From Phragmites australis (taxonomy: Eukaryota > Streptophyta > Magnoliopsida > Poales > Poaceae): a stretch of 64,000 bases of DNA. Shown one piece after another: positions 46,671 through 57,786 of this stretch; the stretch's first letter is position 1; every line of letters starts with the position of its first letter. Made by a program: the position numbers and the translations under genes. The notes under the pieces were generated by a model that did no database searches, was not told the origin of the DNA, and saw only the letters and a list, made by a program, of their open reading frames with translations. Location of the stretch: the NCBI RefSeq assembly GCF_958298935.1, contig NC_084927.1, positions 23,696,001 through 23,760,000 of the forward strand, in the 5' to 3' direction.

Positions 46671-49600
46671 CGAAATCCATAATTGTGTGTTTTAATCCTA
46701 AAACATGCAATTTCAGCTTCATGTTCCAGTTTGGGTCACTGGAGCACTTCACTTTGAGTCAATGAGGTGGGAGAAGGAAAAACTAAGAGAAATAAAGGAG
46801 CTGGAAGCAAGTCTGAACTTTCCTCTAGGTAAATGGGGCCCACTTGGGTGGAAAATATCTCTTTATAAGTGGGCAACAGCTCTCTCTCCCCTCAAACTTG
46901 CCCATACGTACTCGTCACCCACCCCACCATATAAGGCTTTTTGAGGAAGCAAGTTGGAGTTGGCTGTCTCTCTCACTCTCTCTCTTAGGCTCCCTTTTTT
47001 TCCCCTTTGGATCCCTACCTCTGGGAGCAAGATCAAGGTACGTATGTGGTACTCACGAGACCACCAGCTCATGGACTACTCGTCCATCCAATTCATTTTC
47101 AGTTTCCCCGAAGGAATTCGAGCTGGTTCTGAACTTGTTTGGTGTTCTTTGGGAGAAGCAAGGAAGCAGCAGTTTTTCCTCTCTTCTCCAAGCCATTTTC
47201 CGTCGTTTCCTCCTTCAACTGGCGGTCACCAACCTCAGCAAAGGACCTTAGGTGAGTCTGCTAGGCTCCCATGGCAAGTATGCTCATTTTTGGTTGGATA
47301 GATCTTGAATCTGGACTAGGGTTGCAAGGTTCTTAAAGTTCTGCAGTCTGGGAACAAATGAGGATTTATATGGATTTGAGTTAGGAATCATGTTGCTAGG
47401 CGGTTGAGCAAAGTCTAGACCCTGTACACCCTTCTAGGTATTTTTACTTTTGATTTAGAGAGACTCCCAGGTTAGTTTAGCCCAGTTTTTCCCTTCGTAA
47501 CGGCTGCTGTTCTGGAGCTGCGCGAGGCTGATTTTACTGTAGCGCCGAGTACTGTTCACCCGAGCACGAGCGCAGTCACCCCGAGCACTCCCGAGCACCC
47601 CGGGTACTGTTCACCCGACGCCCCCGGGTACTGTTCACCCGAGCACGAGCGCAGTCACCCCGAGCACTCCAGAGCACCCCGGGTACTGTTCACCCGACGA
47701 CCCCGGGGGTACTGTTCACCCGAGCACGAGCGCAGTCACCCCCCGAGCACTCCTGGGGTACTGTTCACCCGACGACCCCCTGGTACTGTTCACCCGAGCA
47801 CCCGAGCGCAGTCACCCCGAGCACTCCCGAGCACCCGGGTACTGTTCACCCGACGACCCCCGGGTACTGTTCACCCGAGAACCCGAGCACGGTCGATCCC
47901 GAGGACCCTGGTACTGTTCACCGAGCACCCCCGGGTACTGTTCACCCCCGAGCACTCCCGAGCACCCCGGGTACTGTTCACCCGACGACCCCCGGGTACT
48001 GTTCACCCGAGCACCCGAGCACCCATGTACTGATTCACCCCGAGCACCCGAGCACGGTCGATCCCGAGGACCCCGGTACTATTCACCCGAGCACCCCCGG
48101 GTACTGTTCACCCCGAGCACCCCCGGGTACTGTTCACCCCGGGTACCCGTGAGTACTGTTCATCCCGGGCACCCCGAGCACGGTTTATCAGGCTTTCCTG
48201 ATAGCTGATAGCTTGTAAAATTCGTAGTTAATTCGTAGGAACTCCAAACTTTTTGAGACCACTTGGAAAATTCTGGTTTGGACAGTACGATCTTGGAATA
48301 ATGTTGTCATGTATTGTGGAGCATATTTTTCTTACATGATCGCATTTCATACATGCTCATTACATTGCACGCGTTGCTCTCTGTAGTGAACGCCGATCCG
48401 TCGATCCCGGAGGCCGTGGGCGATCGTGAGGCGTCCCACCTTTCTGATTCAGGGCAGCAAGGCAAGCATCGTTCATATTGCACCGTGTCTACTTGAAATT
48501 TTAATATGTTATCTACGCTTATGTATACATTGCATGTGTCGGGTACTGAGTTGGGTAGAACCTATGCCAATGCATTATCCCATTTCGGTCACGTATCATG
48601 TGTTGTTCCTAGGAGCCTAGTGGTGTCATCGAGGTCTAATTTTAGTTCGCTATGCTTAGTGGTACTTAGGCTTTCCGGTAGAAGTCGACGACGGCGTCCA
48701 CCGTTGTCGCGAGCCTAGAACTTATTATTTGTTCGCACTTATGGTTGTGTTGATGATGAGTCGGTTTGGTGAGTGGTGAGTTGAGACGAGGTGTGGGCGG
48801 TGTTAGGGGTGTCATCTGCTCACGAGGAGTCCTCAGGCAGTTCGGGGAGGGAACCCGGACACCGTAGACCGCTTGCACCGGTTAAGCACCGATCATCGGT
48901 GTAGTCGGCTTTAGCACATACCTTACTCACCACATGCTGATATAATGGTAGGCGAGCCGATTACCTTCGCAGACGTGGTCATGTGGGCCTCGTCATAGAC
49001 GGTGTGAGTCCGGTTTGAGTCCGGGCTTTTAGCGGTATTAGTTTGCTCGGGGAGTAGTTCTAATACCGCCGTGCCGAGCTATGGTTGATCCACATGGTTG
49101 GGCCTGGTTGGGAAAGGTTGTCACGGGTACCCCCTTGTGCGCATCTTAGCGGGTGGCACAAGCCGTATGGTCCCTGTGTCGTGTGGGTCCAGGAGTATCC
49201 CCCTGCAGGGTGTATAATCAGTTCGAACTGCCGCGCTCTCGGTCATGAGCATCGCTATCGCTTATCTCCACCGAGCGACCATATTTTGGTCGTAGAGTTT
49301 CGATGTGGGTTGTGGCATGGTTGGATTGGGGTGGCTTGGTCGGTTTGTGGTTGGTGGTTTGGTGGGAATGGTTTGCTTTTATACACTTGTTGTTCATATA
49401 TCTGTTCTGATCAGTTGGTTGGCAGGGTTTGAGTCGGTGGTTGGTTAAGTCAGTTGCTTACACCTAGAGTCTAGGTTGCTTACCGCTTAATGAACTTAAA
49501 CATGTCTTAATCCTTGCTACAGCTTCAAATGCATGATCCTTGGAGTCGAGAATATATATACTCATACTGTGTAAGTCTTGCTAGTACCTTCGTACTAAGG

Positions 49601-50048
49601 GTGCTGCCCTTAAGTTGCTTTCAGGTTCGCAGGTCGGCGAAGAAGAGGCAGTGTTCGGCTACTTTGTGCCTGCCGATCAGGGTGGCGGGCAGGAGTAGCA
49701 CCTTCTACTCCGAACTCTGGCGCTTTTGGTATGGAGCCTAAGGGCATACGGCTCCATACTCTTTTGTTGTATAGGTTTTTCTTCCGCTGCATAGTAGTTG
49801 TTGTTGTTCCTCTTTTGTGGTAAATTGTGGAAGCAGTTGCTTGTTTAATAATGGTAATCCAGTTTAATTATTTGCTCTCTATTAAACTGTGTTGTGATAT
49901 TTGAGTTGGAAGGCATGTGTTCCGATTCTGGGCACAAAACACGTGCCGGGACTACCGGAATGGTATTCTAGTTAATCGTCGAGGTTGTGATTATGAATAA
50001 TGATCCTCCTGATGATTAATTAGAATACTATTTGGACGGTTCCTCACA
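46671..50048 (+). mobile_element. Long solo LTR (B) nested in LTR A
   Basis: TGTCACGTCCCGAAAT opens it and GGACGGTTCCTCACA closes it. A perfect CGGCC duplication lies at 46666-46670 and 50049-50053. At 3378 bp it is the same family as the element at 14074-17516, in the opposite orientation. A TATAA box (46930-46934) follows the start by 260 bp, giving plus orientation. 47545-48180 is a tandem array absent in this form from copy C. No internal coding domain exists. Confidence 0.88.
47545..48180 (+). repeat. GC-rich minisatellite of GTACTGTTCACCCGAGCAC units
   Basis: Some fifteen to twenty irregular copies of GGGTACTGTTCACCCGA alternate with CGAGCACCCCGG and CGAGCGCAGTCACCCCGAGC segments. Unit length varies from about 20 to 60 bp. 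The array is inside solo LTR B, downstream of its promoter. Frames across it give repetitive peptides that are artefacts of the repeat. Confidence 0.9.
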
Positions 50049-51981
50049 CGGCCTATGGCCTCTAGAACCTGGGCCGGCCCAGGGGGCATGGCCCATTTGC
50101 GGTACAGGCCGACCTGGTCGACTGGCCGGCCGGTGGGCCAAGCGGGGGTGCGCGGTAGGGCAGCCCACGGCGCACGCGCGCAGCGTTTGACGAAGTGGAG
50201 GGGATTTGGCGTCGGCGGCGAGGGCTACGACGGCGTGGCGCAGAGAAGCTCGCCGGTGATGAGTCTCCGCTAGGGTTTCGCCGCGAGAGCTAGACGCCGG
50301 GGCACTACGCGGCACGACGAACTCAACTAACAGCACGGCGACGACGGTGAGCGGCGGCGGCGGTGTCAGATCAGTGCCGGAGGGGGAAGCGGCGGCGCGG
50401 CAAAATTTGGCAGCACCTCCCCTGCATGGGGAGGCGTTCTTCCTGCAAGAAAATGGGGCTCTGGGTCCCGAAGACCTTGGCACGATGGCCAGAGAACACA
50501 CATACGGCGCAGGCACGCGCCGGCGGCGACCAGACGCTGCGGCGGAGGAAAAATGCTCGGCGGCGCGCGACTAATAGCCTCTAAAGGGCTCGGAAACTCC
50601 CACTAACTAGCCTAGGGGGATCCTAGGGGGCAAGGGGCTCACCGGAACGGCAGGGACGAGACGACGGCCGGCGGCGAGTTGCGAAGAGCGGTGGCGACGC
50701 TTGCGGGCTCCTCTTCGCGGACGGCTTGCGTCGGCTTCTGACGAACGGGAGGCGGCACGGGAACGGCGTCCGACCTCCGATACTCCTTGACAGCCCGTCG
50801 GCGGTGTCGACTAATCGGCGAACGACGGTGGCGTAGATCGAGACGGAGGCGGCGGTGATTTGGGCGGCGGTGTGGATGAGGTACGGTGGGGGCGAAAAAA
50901 GGGGGAAAGAAAAGGGGAGCCGAAGGCTCATATTTATAGCCGGAGGGGAGCGGGGCAGCGGCAATGGCGCGAGCACGCAGCGCATTGTGCTGGCCCGGTG
51001 AGTACGGCGGCGAGCGGCGTGGAAGGCAGCGAGGCGCGTGGCGTGGCAGCTTCGCGCTGCTTCGGTATGGGCGCGGGCGCAGAAGTCTCCGCGGCAGGGC
51101 ATGGGCGAGTGGCGCTGTGAGAGGGAGGGGGAGAGAAGAGAGAGAGAGAGCGGTAGCTCAGGGGAGTGAAGGACGGCGGTGAGCGGCGTCCTCACTGGCG
51201 GCGGGAGAAAGGAGAGAGGAGAGAGGAGACGCTTGGTCGGGCGGTTGGATGACGCGCGTCGTGGCGAACGGCTGAGAGGAAAGCGTACACGGGCGCGGAC
51301 ACCTTCGTGCGCGGGCGTGCCAGCGGCCGAGACGTGCGGCGGGCTGGGCTGAAAGACGGCCCAGGCGTGGGGATAGGAAGGGCGGGGCGGCCGGATGGGC
51401 TGGGAGACGGTATGGGCCGCGCCAAGGAAAAGAAGAGAGGCCGGTGTGGGCTAAGGGAGAAGAAAGGAAAAGAAACCGGCCCATGGGGAAAATTAGAGAA
51501 GTAAAGAGAGAAGAGAAAAAGAAAGAGAGAAACAAACATGAAGTTTGAAATAATTCAATTTGGCAAATTTTGAATTTGGAATCCTGACTTGGATTAAGAT
51601 CAACTCCAATTAGATTGAAGTTGATCCATTTTGGATATCTGGTTTAAAGGGGATTTGAAGCTGAAATTGATTTTTGAGCTGACCAGAATCTAAGAGTAGG
51701 TTTGAATTGAGAGACATTCACTTCAAACCTCCACACAAAGAATCATAAAATCCAATAATGCATGACAGTCAACCTAATGTAGTGATCTTGCTAGAATTTG
51801 CACTGGTAAACTTTGGAACAACTAGTCAACTCCATACCTCCAACACGTGTGAAGGTGTATGTACTGGCATACATACACATCCCTGTACATGTACTAGCTT
51901 ACTTAATTATCCTCAAAAAGTTTTAATTTGGAGCTAATTCTGTAATTATACAATATGCTAAACACAGGGTGTTACACTTTC

Positions 51982-52592
51982 ACTCGTCTGGATATCACTT
52001 ATGACATACGATAGGTTTGTTTGCATATGCATGATTCTCGGGAGCCCCATTTTGCCTTAATCAAGCGCATCCTGCGCTACCTTCAAGGTACTTTGGACCA
52101 TGATTTGCATCTTCATCGCACTGACACTACATCCCTTGTTGTCTACTTCGATGTTGACTGGGTTGGCTGTCTGAACACTCGTCGCTCCACTTCAAGATAT
52201 TGTGTTTTTCTTGGAGATAATCTCATCTCCTAGTCGTCTAAGTGCCAACATGTTGTGTCCTGTTCTAGCGCCGAAGCCGAGTATTGAGTGGTTGACAACG
52301 CTGTTGCTGAGACCACCTGGCTGCGACAGTTGCTTCTGGAGCTTCACTGTCCTCTTCAACATGCCACCATCATCTATTGTGACAATGTCAGTACGGTGTA
52401 TCTCTCGACGAATCCTATGCAACATCAACGAACCAAGTATGTTGAGATTGATCTTCACTTCGTCCGTGAATGAGTGTCCGTTAGTGTTGTACGTGTGCTA
52501 CATGTGCCTACTTCCTCACAGCATGCGGACATCTTCACCAAAGGTCTTCCGTCGTCTCTCTTCACCAAGTTCCGGTCCAGTCTGAACTTCTG
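51982..52592 (+). pseudogene. Copia reverse transcriptase end and RNase H remnant, right part
   Basis: This continues the pol gene split by LTR A. It reads TRLDITYD, then VCLHMHDSREPHFALIKRIL, RYLQGTLDHDLHLHRTDTTS, FDVDWVGCLNTRRSTSRYCV, LGDNLIS, a stop, then VDNAVAETTWLRQLLLELHC and a YVEIDLHFVRE region. This is RNase H to the pol terminus with several in-frame stops. The pol stop is at about 52590, shortly before the polypurine tract. Confidence 0.88.
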
Positions 52593-52621
52593 ACCTACTA
52601 CTGTTCAGACTGCAGGGGGAA

Positions 52622-52854
52622 TGTTGGACGATATCCTGCCTAGTTAAGATATTTTTATTGGTTTCCTGAATGGTTGAGATTCCTCCCTTGTTTAGTGCAT
52701 GATTCTTCCCTTATTTAGTGCCTAAATGTTTGCCGCCTCTCATGCAAATCTTAATGGTGCTATTCCATAAACTGTGTGATTAATTTGCATGAAGTCCGGC
52801 TATATCTGTAAGTGCATTGCACCGTCGATTGTATTGCGATTACTTTCGCTATCA
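52622..52854 (+). repeat. Copia 3' LTR
   Basis: A 233-bp LTR starts TGTTGGACGATATCC and ends TTTCGCTATCA. It aligns over its full length with the 5' LTR, with many substitutions, and is followed by the GTAGA duplication. Confidence 0.9.
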
Positions 52855-53295
52855 GTAGAAAGCATGCTGCTTTGAATATGTTCAGTTCTGCAACTCTTCG
52901 GGGGCTATGGAAGCTACGAAACCATCTCTGTTTTGAGAATGGAATCTGGAAGAATGTATCGACCTTATGGCAGCGTGTGATCCCCACGCTAAAGAGTTGG
53001 ATGCTGCTATGTCCGACAAGACATTTGGAGACATACAACCGGTGGTTAGCTGGATTGGAGGGGGTGATGGCAAGACCGGAGAGGTAATGCTGTGAAGGTC
53101 CGAGCTGATGAACCACAGGCTGTGCGAAGTTCAGGATGAAGCGCTCTGAGTTGAACTGTGTGGTGTTTTTACTTTTCTGATCGATTCAAGTTGAGTTCTT
53201 AAAAATGCTGTAACGCTTAAACGGTGCTGTAAACGTTTTGGTCCTGTTGCAACGCATAATGGACTGGGGCTTTGTCCCTAGAACTTAAAAAAATA

Positions 53296-55636
53296 AAGGA
53301 AAAAATGCTTGCCGTTCATTTCCTTCTCGCTCCCTAAACAAGCAGCAGCTCCTGTCCTGCACTCGTGTCGTGTGTAGCAGATATGCGGCTTGGGCTTGGG
53401 TCGTTAGACCGATACGCCCGTTGCGGAGAGGGGCGCGGCCCAAGGGCCGTGAGGTGCCGTTGCTGCCGAGGAGAAGCGGGCGAATAGTGCGGGCCACCTC
53501 GGCGGGGTCGTGGCCCAAGCGCTTCATGTCTCTGCCACACCTCGGTCGCTCGGTGTCCATGGACGGCGACAGCCACAGCATCGCGGTCGCGGGTGGGTGC
53601 CCCGGCCGCATCACGCCACAGAGACAGCCGAAGCTGGCGTCCAAATTCACCACACCTCCATCTCCCCGCCGACTCGTCAAGTGCCAAGTGACATCCAGCA
53701 GCGTCGGCCCGCCCCACCACTCCCATCCGCATGTTCCGTCCACCTCGCCGGGTCACCGTCGCCATCCTTCCTCCGCGCGCGGCAGCCGCCTCGCCAGCCG
53801 ATCACGGCTCCCTCAGCGGCGCGCGCGCGCGCGCGCTCAAACGGTCGACTCGACAAGACGCCCCACCCGACGGCCGGCCCAAGTAACCCAAAATCCACCA
53901 CTCCCCCACGCCAGGACACCGTCATCGATCGGACCGGGACCGGGACCGATGTGGCCGAGATCCAGGCGCGTGGAAGCCAGCGGCCACGGAGCAGTCACGC
54001 ACGCACAGGCGCGTCTGGCGGGGCACGTACCGACGCACCTACGCGCGTACGTTTCGTTCGGTCCCAGGCGGGACCTGAACGTACGTATGCATGCGAGCGG
54101 CCGTGACATACGTCCTCGGTAGATCTGCACACCCAAATGGATCTAATCTAAGCGCACCTGCACATGTCAGTGACGTTGCGCAAAACATATCTGGAGCAGG
54201 GTTCGCAAATGCATCAGTTACTGCTCAAAAATCTTGGTAACTGAGCTTACAGTTTCTTCGTACTGATAATAGAAGTCGTTCGGTAATCGAATTTGAATTT
54301 AAAAAATAAAAAATCCTAAAAAACTATAGGTAATTATAAGATCTTATGTGAAAAAATTTAAAAATAATATCGTTTGCGCCATATTCTATGGGAGGAAATT
54401 TGAAAAAAAGAAAAAAGTTGAAGCGCGTAACTCATTTATTAATTTATGTTAAGAAAAAGCTTAACATGTAAATACATATTTTTTTTATGACATATCTTAA
54501 GATGATCTTTAAAATTGGTTTTACTTCATTTAAAGTTTTATTAATTTCTCAATAATTTTTACAAAGTTCACAAGCATAAAATAAATATGTTAAGAAACAT
54601 CATTGTAATTAACTTTTTCATGTCTACCATTATTTTTTCTACATAAAGCATAATATAAGTAAACTAATAAAAGTGGTTAGTTATGAATTAATCTAGTTGT
54701 AACATATTTACACAATCCTGCATGTAACAAAGAAAATATTCAACTTTTTTATGAGTATAAATACTTCTATCATGTAGATCATGTTACAAAGAAATCAACA
54801 AAATTTGTTTCACTTGATTTGAAGCTCAGATGAATTAGTTATTGATTTTACAAGATTGAGCTATTTTTTAGTTTTTTTTAACTTCACTGAAATTCGAGAA
54901 AACCGCTTGATAAATCATTTAAACCGAATGGTTACTGAAGAATTCGAACGGTTACCAACAATTCAAAAAATACGAAAAAAAATAGTCGATTAATCGCTAA
55001 ATGGTTAAAACCGAACGGTTACCGTTTAGTCAATTCAGATCGAATTCTCGCTGAATTTTAAATTTAACTTAGTAAATTTTAAACGTATTCTCGCTGAATT
55101 TTACGTGGTTATCGTGATAATCATGATTTTACAGTAACCGTCAGCGAGCAATTTTTGTTGCCAAAATGAATCTATGAACCTTGACGTAGAGCGATTCGTG
55201 AATATATTTTAACTCAATCAACTAACTAGTGATTTTAAGTACATCAAAATAAGTAAGTAGTTAATTAAATTATAATAGCATAGATTCACGGATATCTATT
55301 ACCAGACAAAATGGTTCGATCAAGGGAGAATCCAACCTCAAAATTAAACAGAAACATACCGGTGATCCAAGGGCGAATCTAACCTAAAGATTAAATAGAA
55401 ACATACCGGTGACTGAATCTTACAACTTAAAAAAAAAACTAAGTTCATTAAAATCCACCGAAAAAAATTAAGTAGGCCTATGCCCTCGCTCCTGTACGCT
55501 GGCTCCGCCCATGATTCGATCGACGTACGGTCGATACTGCCTGCGTGCGTACCTGCAGGCAGCAACACGGTCGATCCCAACACTCCCTGACTAAACGCGT
55601 ACAAAGCGAAGAGGCTGGCAGGCACGCACCAATCAG
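53296..55636. other. GC-rich block then AT-rich spacer
   Basis: 53340-54120 is strongly GC-rich with long frames in several phases on both strands, including a CG-dinucleotide run near 53820-53837. None shows a domain, and frames overlap freely as expected from composition alone. 54130-55640 is AT-rich. It holds a short tandem repeat at 55318-55413 (46-bp period, with ATAGAAACATACCGGTGA-type text twice). No gene is supported. Confidence 0.4.
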
Positions 55637-55740
55637 ACTTCACCTAAGATAAAAGAGAGCCGTTTCTAAGCTAAAAGATAGATGGGCGACTTCACCTAAG
55701 ATAAAAGAGAGCCATTTCTAAGCTAAAAGATAGATGGGCG
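55637..55740. repeat. 52-bp tandem duplication at the start of the 55.7-kb gene
   Basis: ACTTCACCTAAGATAAAAG through AGATAGATGGGCG occurs at 55637 and again at 55689 with one substitution, and a third copy begins at 55741. ATGGGCGAC therefore occurs twice. The first (55682) opens a five-codon upstream frame and the second (55734) opens the long frame. Confidence 0.9.
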
Positions 55741-56213
55741 ACTTGACCTTCCCTGCTACTGCAGCGACGCCACAACCTGCAGGTCCAGGCCCGCTGTGCC
55801 GCCTCAGCTTCGCCCACTTGGCCGCCTCGCCCCTCTGGTTCCCTCCCTCTCCTACCGACGACGACGCCATGGCAGAGGAAGAGCAGCGGCCGGAGGCGCC
55901 GAAGGTGGGAGGGGAAGCGGCGGCGGACGAGGTGGAGGACAGGATGGACCTGCTGTGGGAGGACTTCAACGAGGAGCTGGGGGGTTCGTGCTGCGACGGG
56001 TTGGAGCCGTCGTCGTCGGACGCGGAGTCGGAGCGGTTTGCGCCGCATGGGTGCGCGCCGGTGCTGCGCCCGTCGTCGAGGGCCGGCGGGGCGGGACATT
56101 ACCGCCGCCGGGCCGGCAGCTGGGTGCTGCTCATGAGGATCTTCAGGAGGCTCTTCGTCATCGACAAGACCATCTCGGCGGCCGCCAGGCAACACGCTAC
56201 CAGGGCACGGTGA
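55734..56213 (+). CDS. Small conserved plant protein with DLLWEDFNEEL motif
   Basis: An intronless frame of 159 aa ends at 56213. The conserved core is DRMDLLWEDFNEELG around residues 70-84, preceded by an acidic stretch (MAEEEQRPEAPKVG) and followed by a serine/acidic linker. The C-terminal basic-hydrophobic segment reads SWVLLMRIFRRLFVIDKTIS. Plant genomes encode related small proteins of unknown role with this motif pair; I know no established function. No signal peptide or full membrane span is evident. A second in-frame ATG at 55869 (MAEEEQRPE) gives a 114-residue form. That form may be the real product, because the first ATG lies in a tandemly duplicated leader. Confidence 0.75.
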   Translation: MGDLTFPATAATPQPAGPGPLCRLSFAHLAASPLWFPPSPTDDDAMAEEEQRPEAPKVGGEAAADEVEDRMDLLWEDFNEELGGSCCDGLEPSSSDAESERFAPHGCAPVLRPSSRAGGAGHYRRRAGSWVLLMRIFRRLFVIDKTISAAARQHATRAR

Positions 56214-57786
56214 TGCATGCATCCGGTCCGGCCGATGCATATTTATTTCCACACTATGCAATTGCTTCCAGGAGTTTTTTTTTTGGGAAAGATCAAATGC
56301 TTCAAGGAGTACAGGAGCCTGCAAGAATCATGCATGCCTGTGATGCAAATGACAACAAAATTATACTCCACTAGAAATACTAGTAATAAGTGTTCTTGAT
56401 GGTGTAAATAGGGCTCCGCATATACAGAGAAAATAGTACCATACTGCCACTCCATTTTTCTTTCTTTCTTTCTTTTTTTTTTTGCTCCATTGTATTTTCT
56501 TCCACTGTTACTTTTTTGGGTTATCATCTATCAATTGAATAGTCTAAATATTAAAAGGTCAATGCCTGTGCAAAATCTCCTCTTTTTTGGGCCCATCAGT
56601 CACGATCGAGATGCTATGTCGTGATTCGTGATATCATCTTTGGATCTGAAGGAAGAAAGGTGTGCGGTTTTCTTAGGACAAATTTTTTTTGGTGTGCTTT
56701 TGTGGTGGTAAAAGGTGTGTTTTGCGGGTGCGTGTTTTTATGTGGGTGGCTCACATAAGGACATAAGATTAGTTCGCACTCAAGGCGAAAAGAGACTCTT
56801 ATCAAAAAAAAGAAGCGGAAAGAGACGAGAACAGCGACATCCAATCTCCTTCCTGATTGGAACGAAAAACTCTGTTCTGCCCCTAAGGGAAAAAATACGA
56901 TTGGAAGGGAGAGACATCATTTCAAACAATTTTTTCGAAGAAGGGAGGAGTCGAACCGGATTGGCTATTCTCTCCTAAGGAAACCTCAGGAAGCAAGCTA
57001 TATTGTGTAAGAATGGGAGAATATAGCTTTTGGTTAAAGGACCCAATGGCACTGCATCCTAGCATAATGGCAGCACTGTGAAAGTAGCACTGGGGCTAGG
57101 CAATCACAAACCTCATCAGAGCGAAGAAATGGACACTTTTGTCTTGTTACCACTTACCTGCATCACAAGTTCACAACAGCACGAGCATAGGGAGGAAAAG
57201 GACAATCCTTGCGAATTATTGTGGTGTCAAACTACCATAATTCAATAGTACCCAATTGAGGTCAACTAACAGCCAGAACAGACAGGAGAGAGCCCACATG
57301 AACCTAGAGCTTGCACAGACATAAACCAGCGTGATGGCAGCTGGGCCTAGTTTCACCAACTATCTCAGACCAATGTAGTGCATCCAAATTATATATCATG
57401 CATCTTTCAGACCAATAGAAGAATGATGCGCAATTGAAGATAAAACACCAATACAATGGTGTGTAACCAGTTTTACATTCTAGTTGCCACGTATATTAAG
57501 GGTAACATGGGAATTGCATATGTATTTTGGAGGATGTACTGTGTTTCCTGTGAAGTTTCTAATCGTCCCCTTCTTTGAAATATATTGTCTGATCATGGCT
57601 ACAAAGTGAAAACAAAATGATACAGCAATATGCATCACAGAACCACCATTGATACTGTAATTTCATATAGATACAACCTTTTTAAAAAAAGTATAGACCT
57701 CAAGCGTTGTATGATTCTTGCCATACTGGCATGGTAATGGAGAGTTGGACATAATTATGTTGATATCTTGGAATAGAAGAGCAGCC
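56214..57786. other. Intergenic region
   Basis: This holds the 3' flank of the upstream gene and the 3' flank of the minus-strand thioesterase gene. The frame at 56715-56978 has unusual lysine/arginine-rich text and ends near GGAGTCGAACCGG, but no family could be assigned. The remainder is AT-rich without visible repeats. Confidence 0.4.

Larger units (their letters stand above)
44534..51976 (-). mobile_element. Long solo LTR (A) inserted in the copia pol gene
   Basis: The target duplication CTTTC (44529-44533 and 51977-51981) is perfect and exactly splits the copia frame between GALQYLAF and TRLDI. The ends are inverted: TGTAAGACCCG on the left and TGTAACACCCTG on the reversed right. A TATAAATA box on the minus strand (50938-50931) indicates minus orientation. 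Without the nested 3.4-kb element the length is about 4.06 kb. No gag-pol, second LTR or primer site is visible, so it is a solo LTR. 50060-51540 is very GC-rich and full of spurious open frames. The family is probably a long-LTR gypsy group. Confidence 0.87.
41497..52854 (+). mobile_element. Small copia retrotransposon, internally deleted and host to nested LTRs
   Basis: Two LTRs (41497-41728 and 52622-52854) and a GTAGA duplication (41492-41496 and 52855-52859) bound the element. The primer site TGGTATCATGAG follows the 5' LTR directly. GCAGGGGGAA precedes the 3' LTR as the polypurine tract. Without the 7.4-kb insertion it is about 3.9 kb, short for copia. Most of integrase and part of reverse transcriptase are missing and there are many stops. 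The LTRs differ at about one base in seven by eye, so the insertion is old. Confidence 0.92.
41441..53295 (+). mobile_element. LINE 3' end, interrupted by the copia nest
   Basis: The pieces 41441-41496 and 52855-53295 join once the copia element and one GTAGA are removed. The joined reading gives FWISSRKHAALNMFSSATLR, then GLWKLRNHLCFENGIW and a hydrophilic tail ending at a stop near 53086. Then come a 3' untranslated region and an A-rich end (CTTAAAAAAATAAAGGAAAA). This is a plant LINE C-terminus, the outermost and oldest layer of the nest. The left limit is uncertain because an opposite-strand LINE piece abuts it. Confidence 0.65.

Noticed and set aside
47545..48180. Regularly repeated motif that might suggest a CRISPR-like array
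   Set aside because: Units vary in length and there are no unique spacers. The array lies inside an LTR of a plant retroelement.
50028..51539. Several long open frames on both strands in GC-rich DNA
   Set aside because: They lie inside solo LTR A, overlap one another in opposite phases, and carry no domain. High GC alone explains the lack of stops.
53285..54136. Long frames of up to 250 codons on both strands
   Set aside because: Mutually overlapping frames with low-complexity Arg/Pro/Ala text, a CG run and no domain or splice signals; composition artefact.
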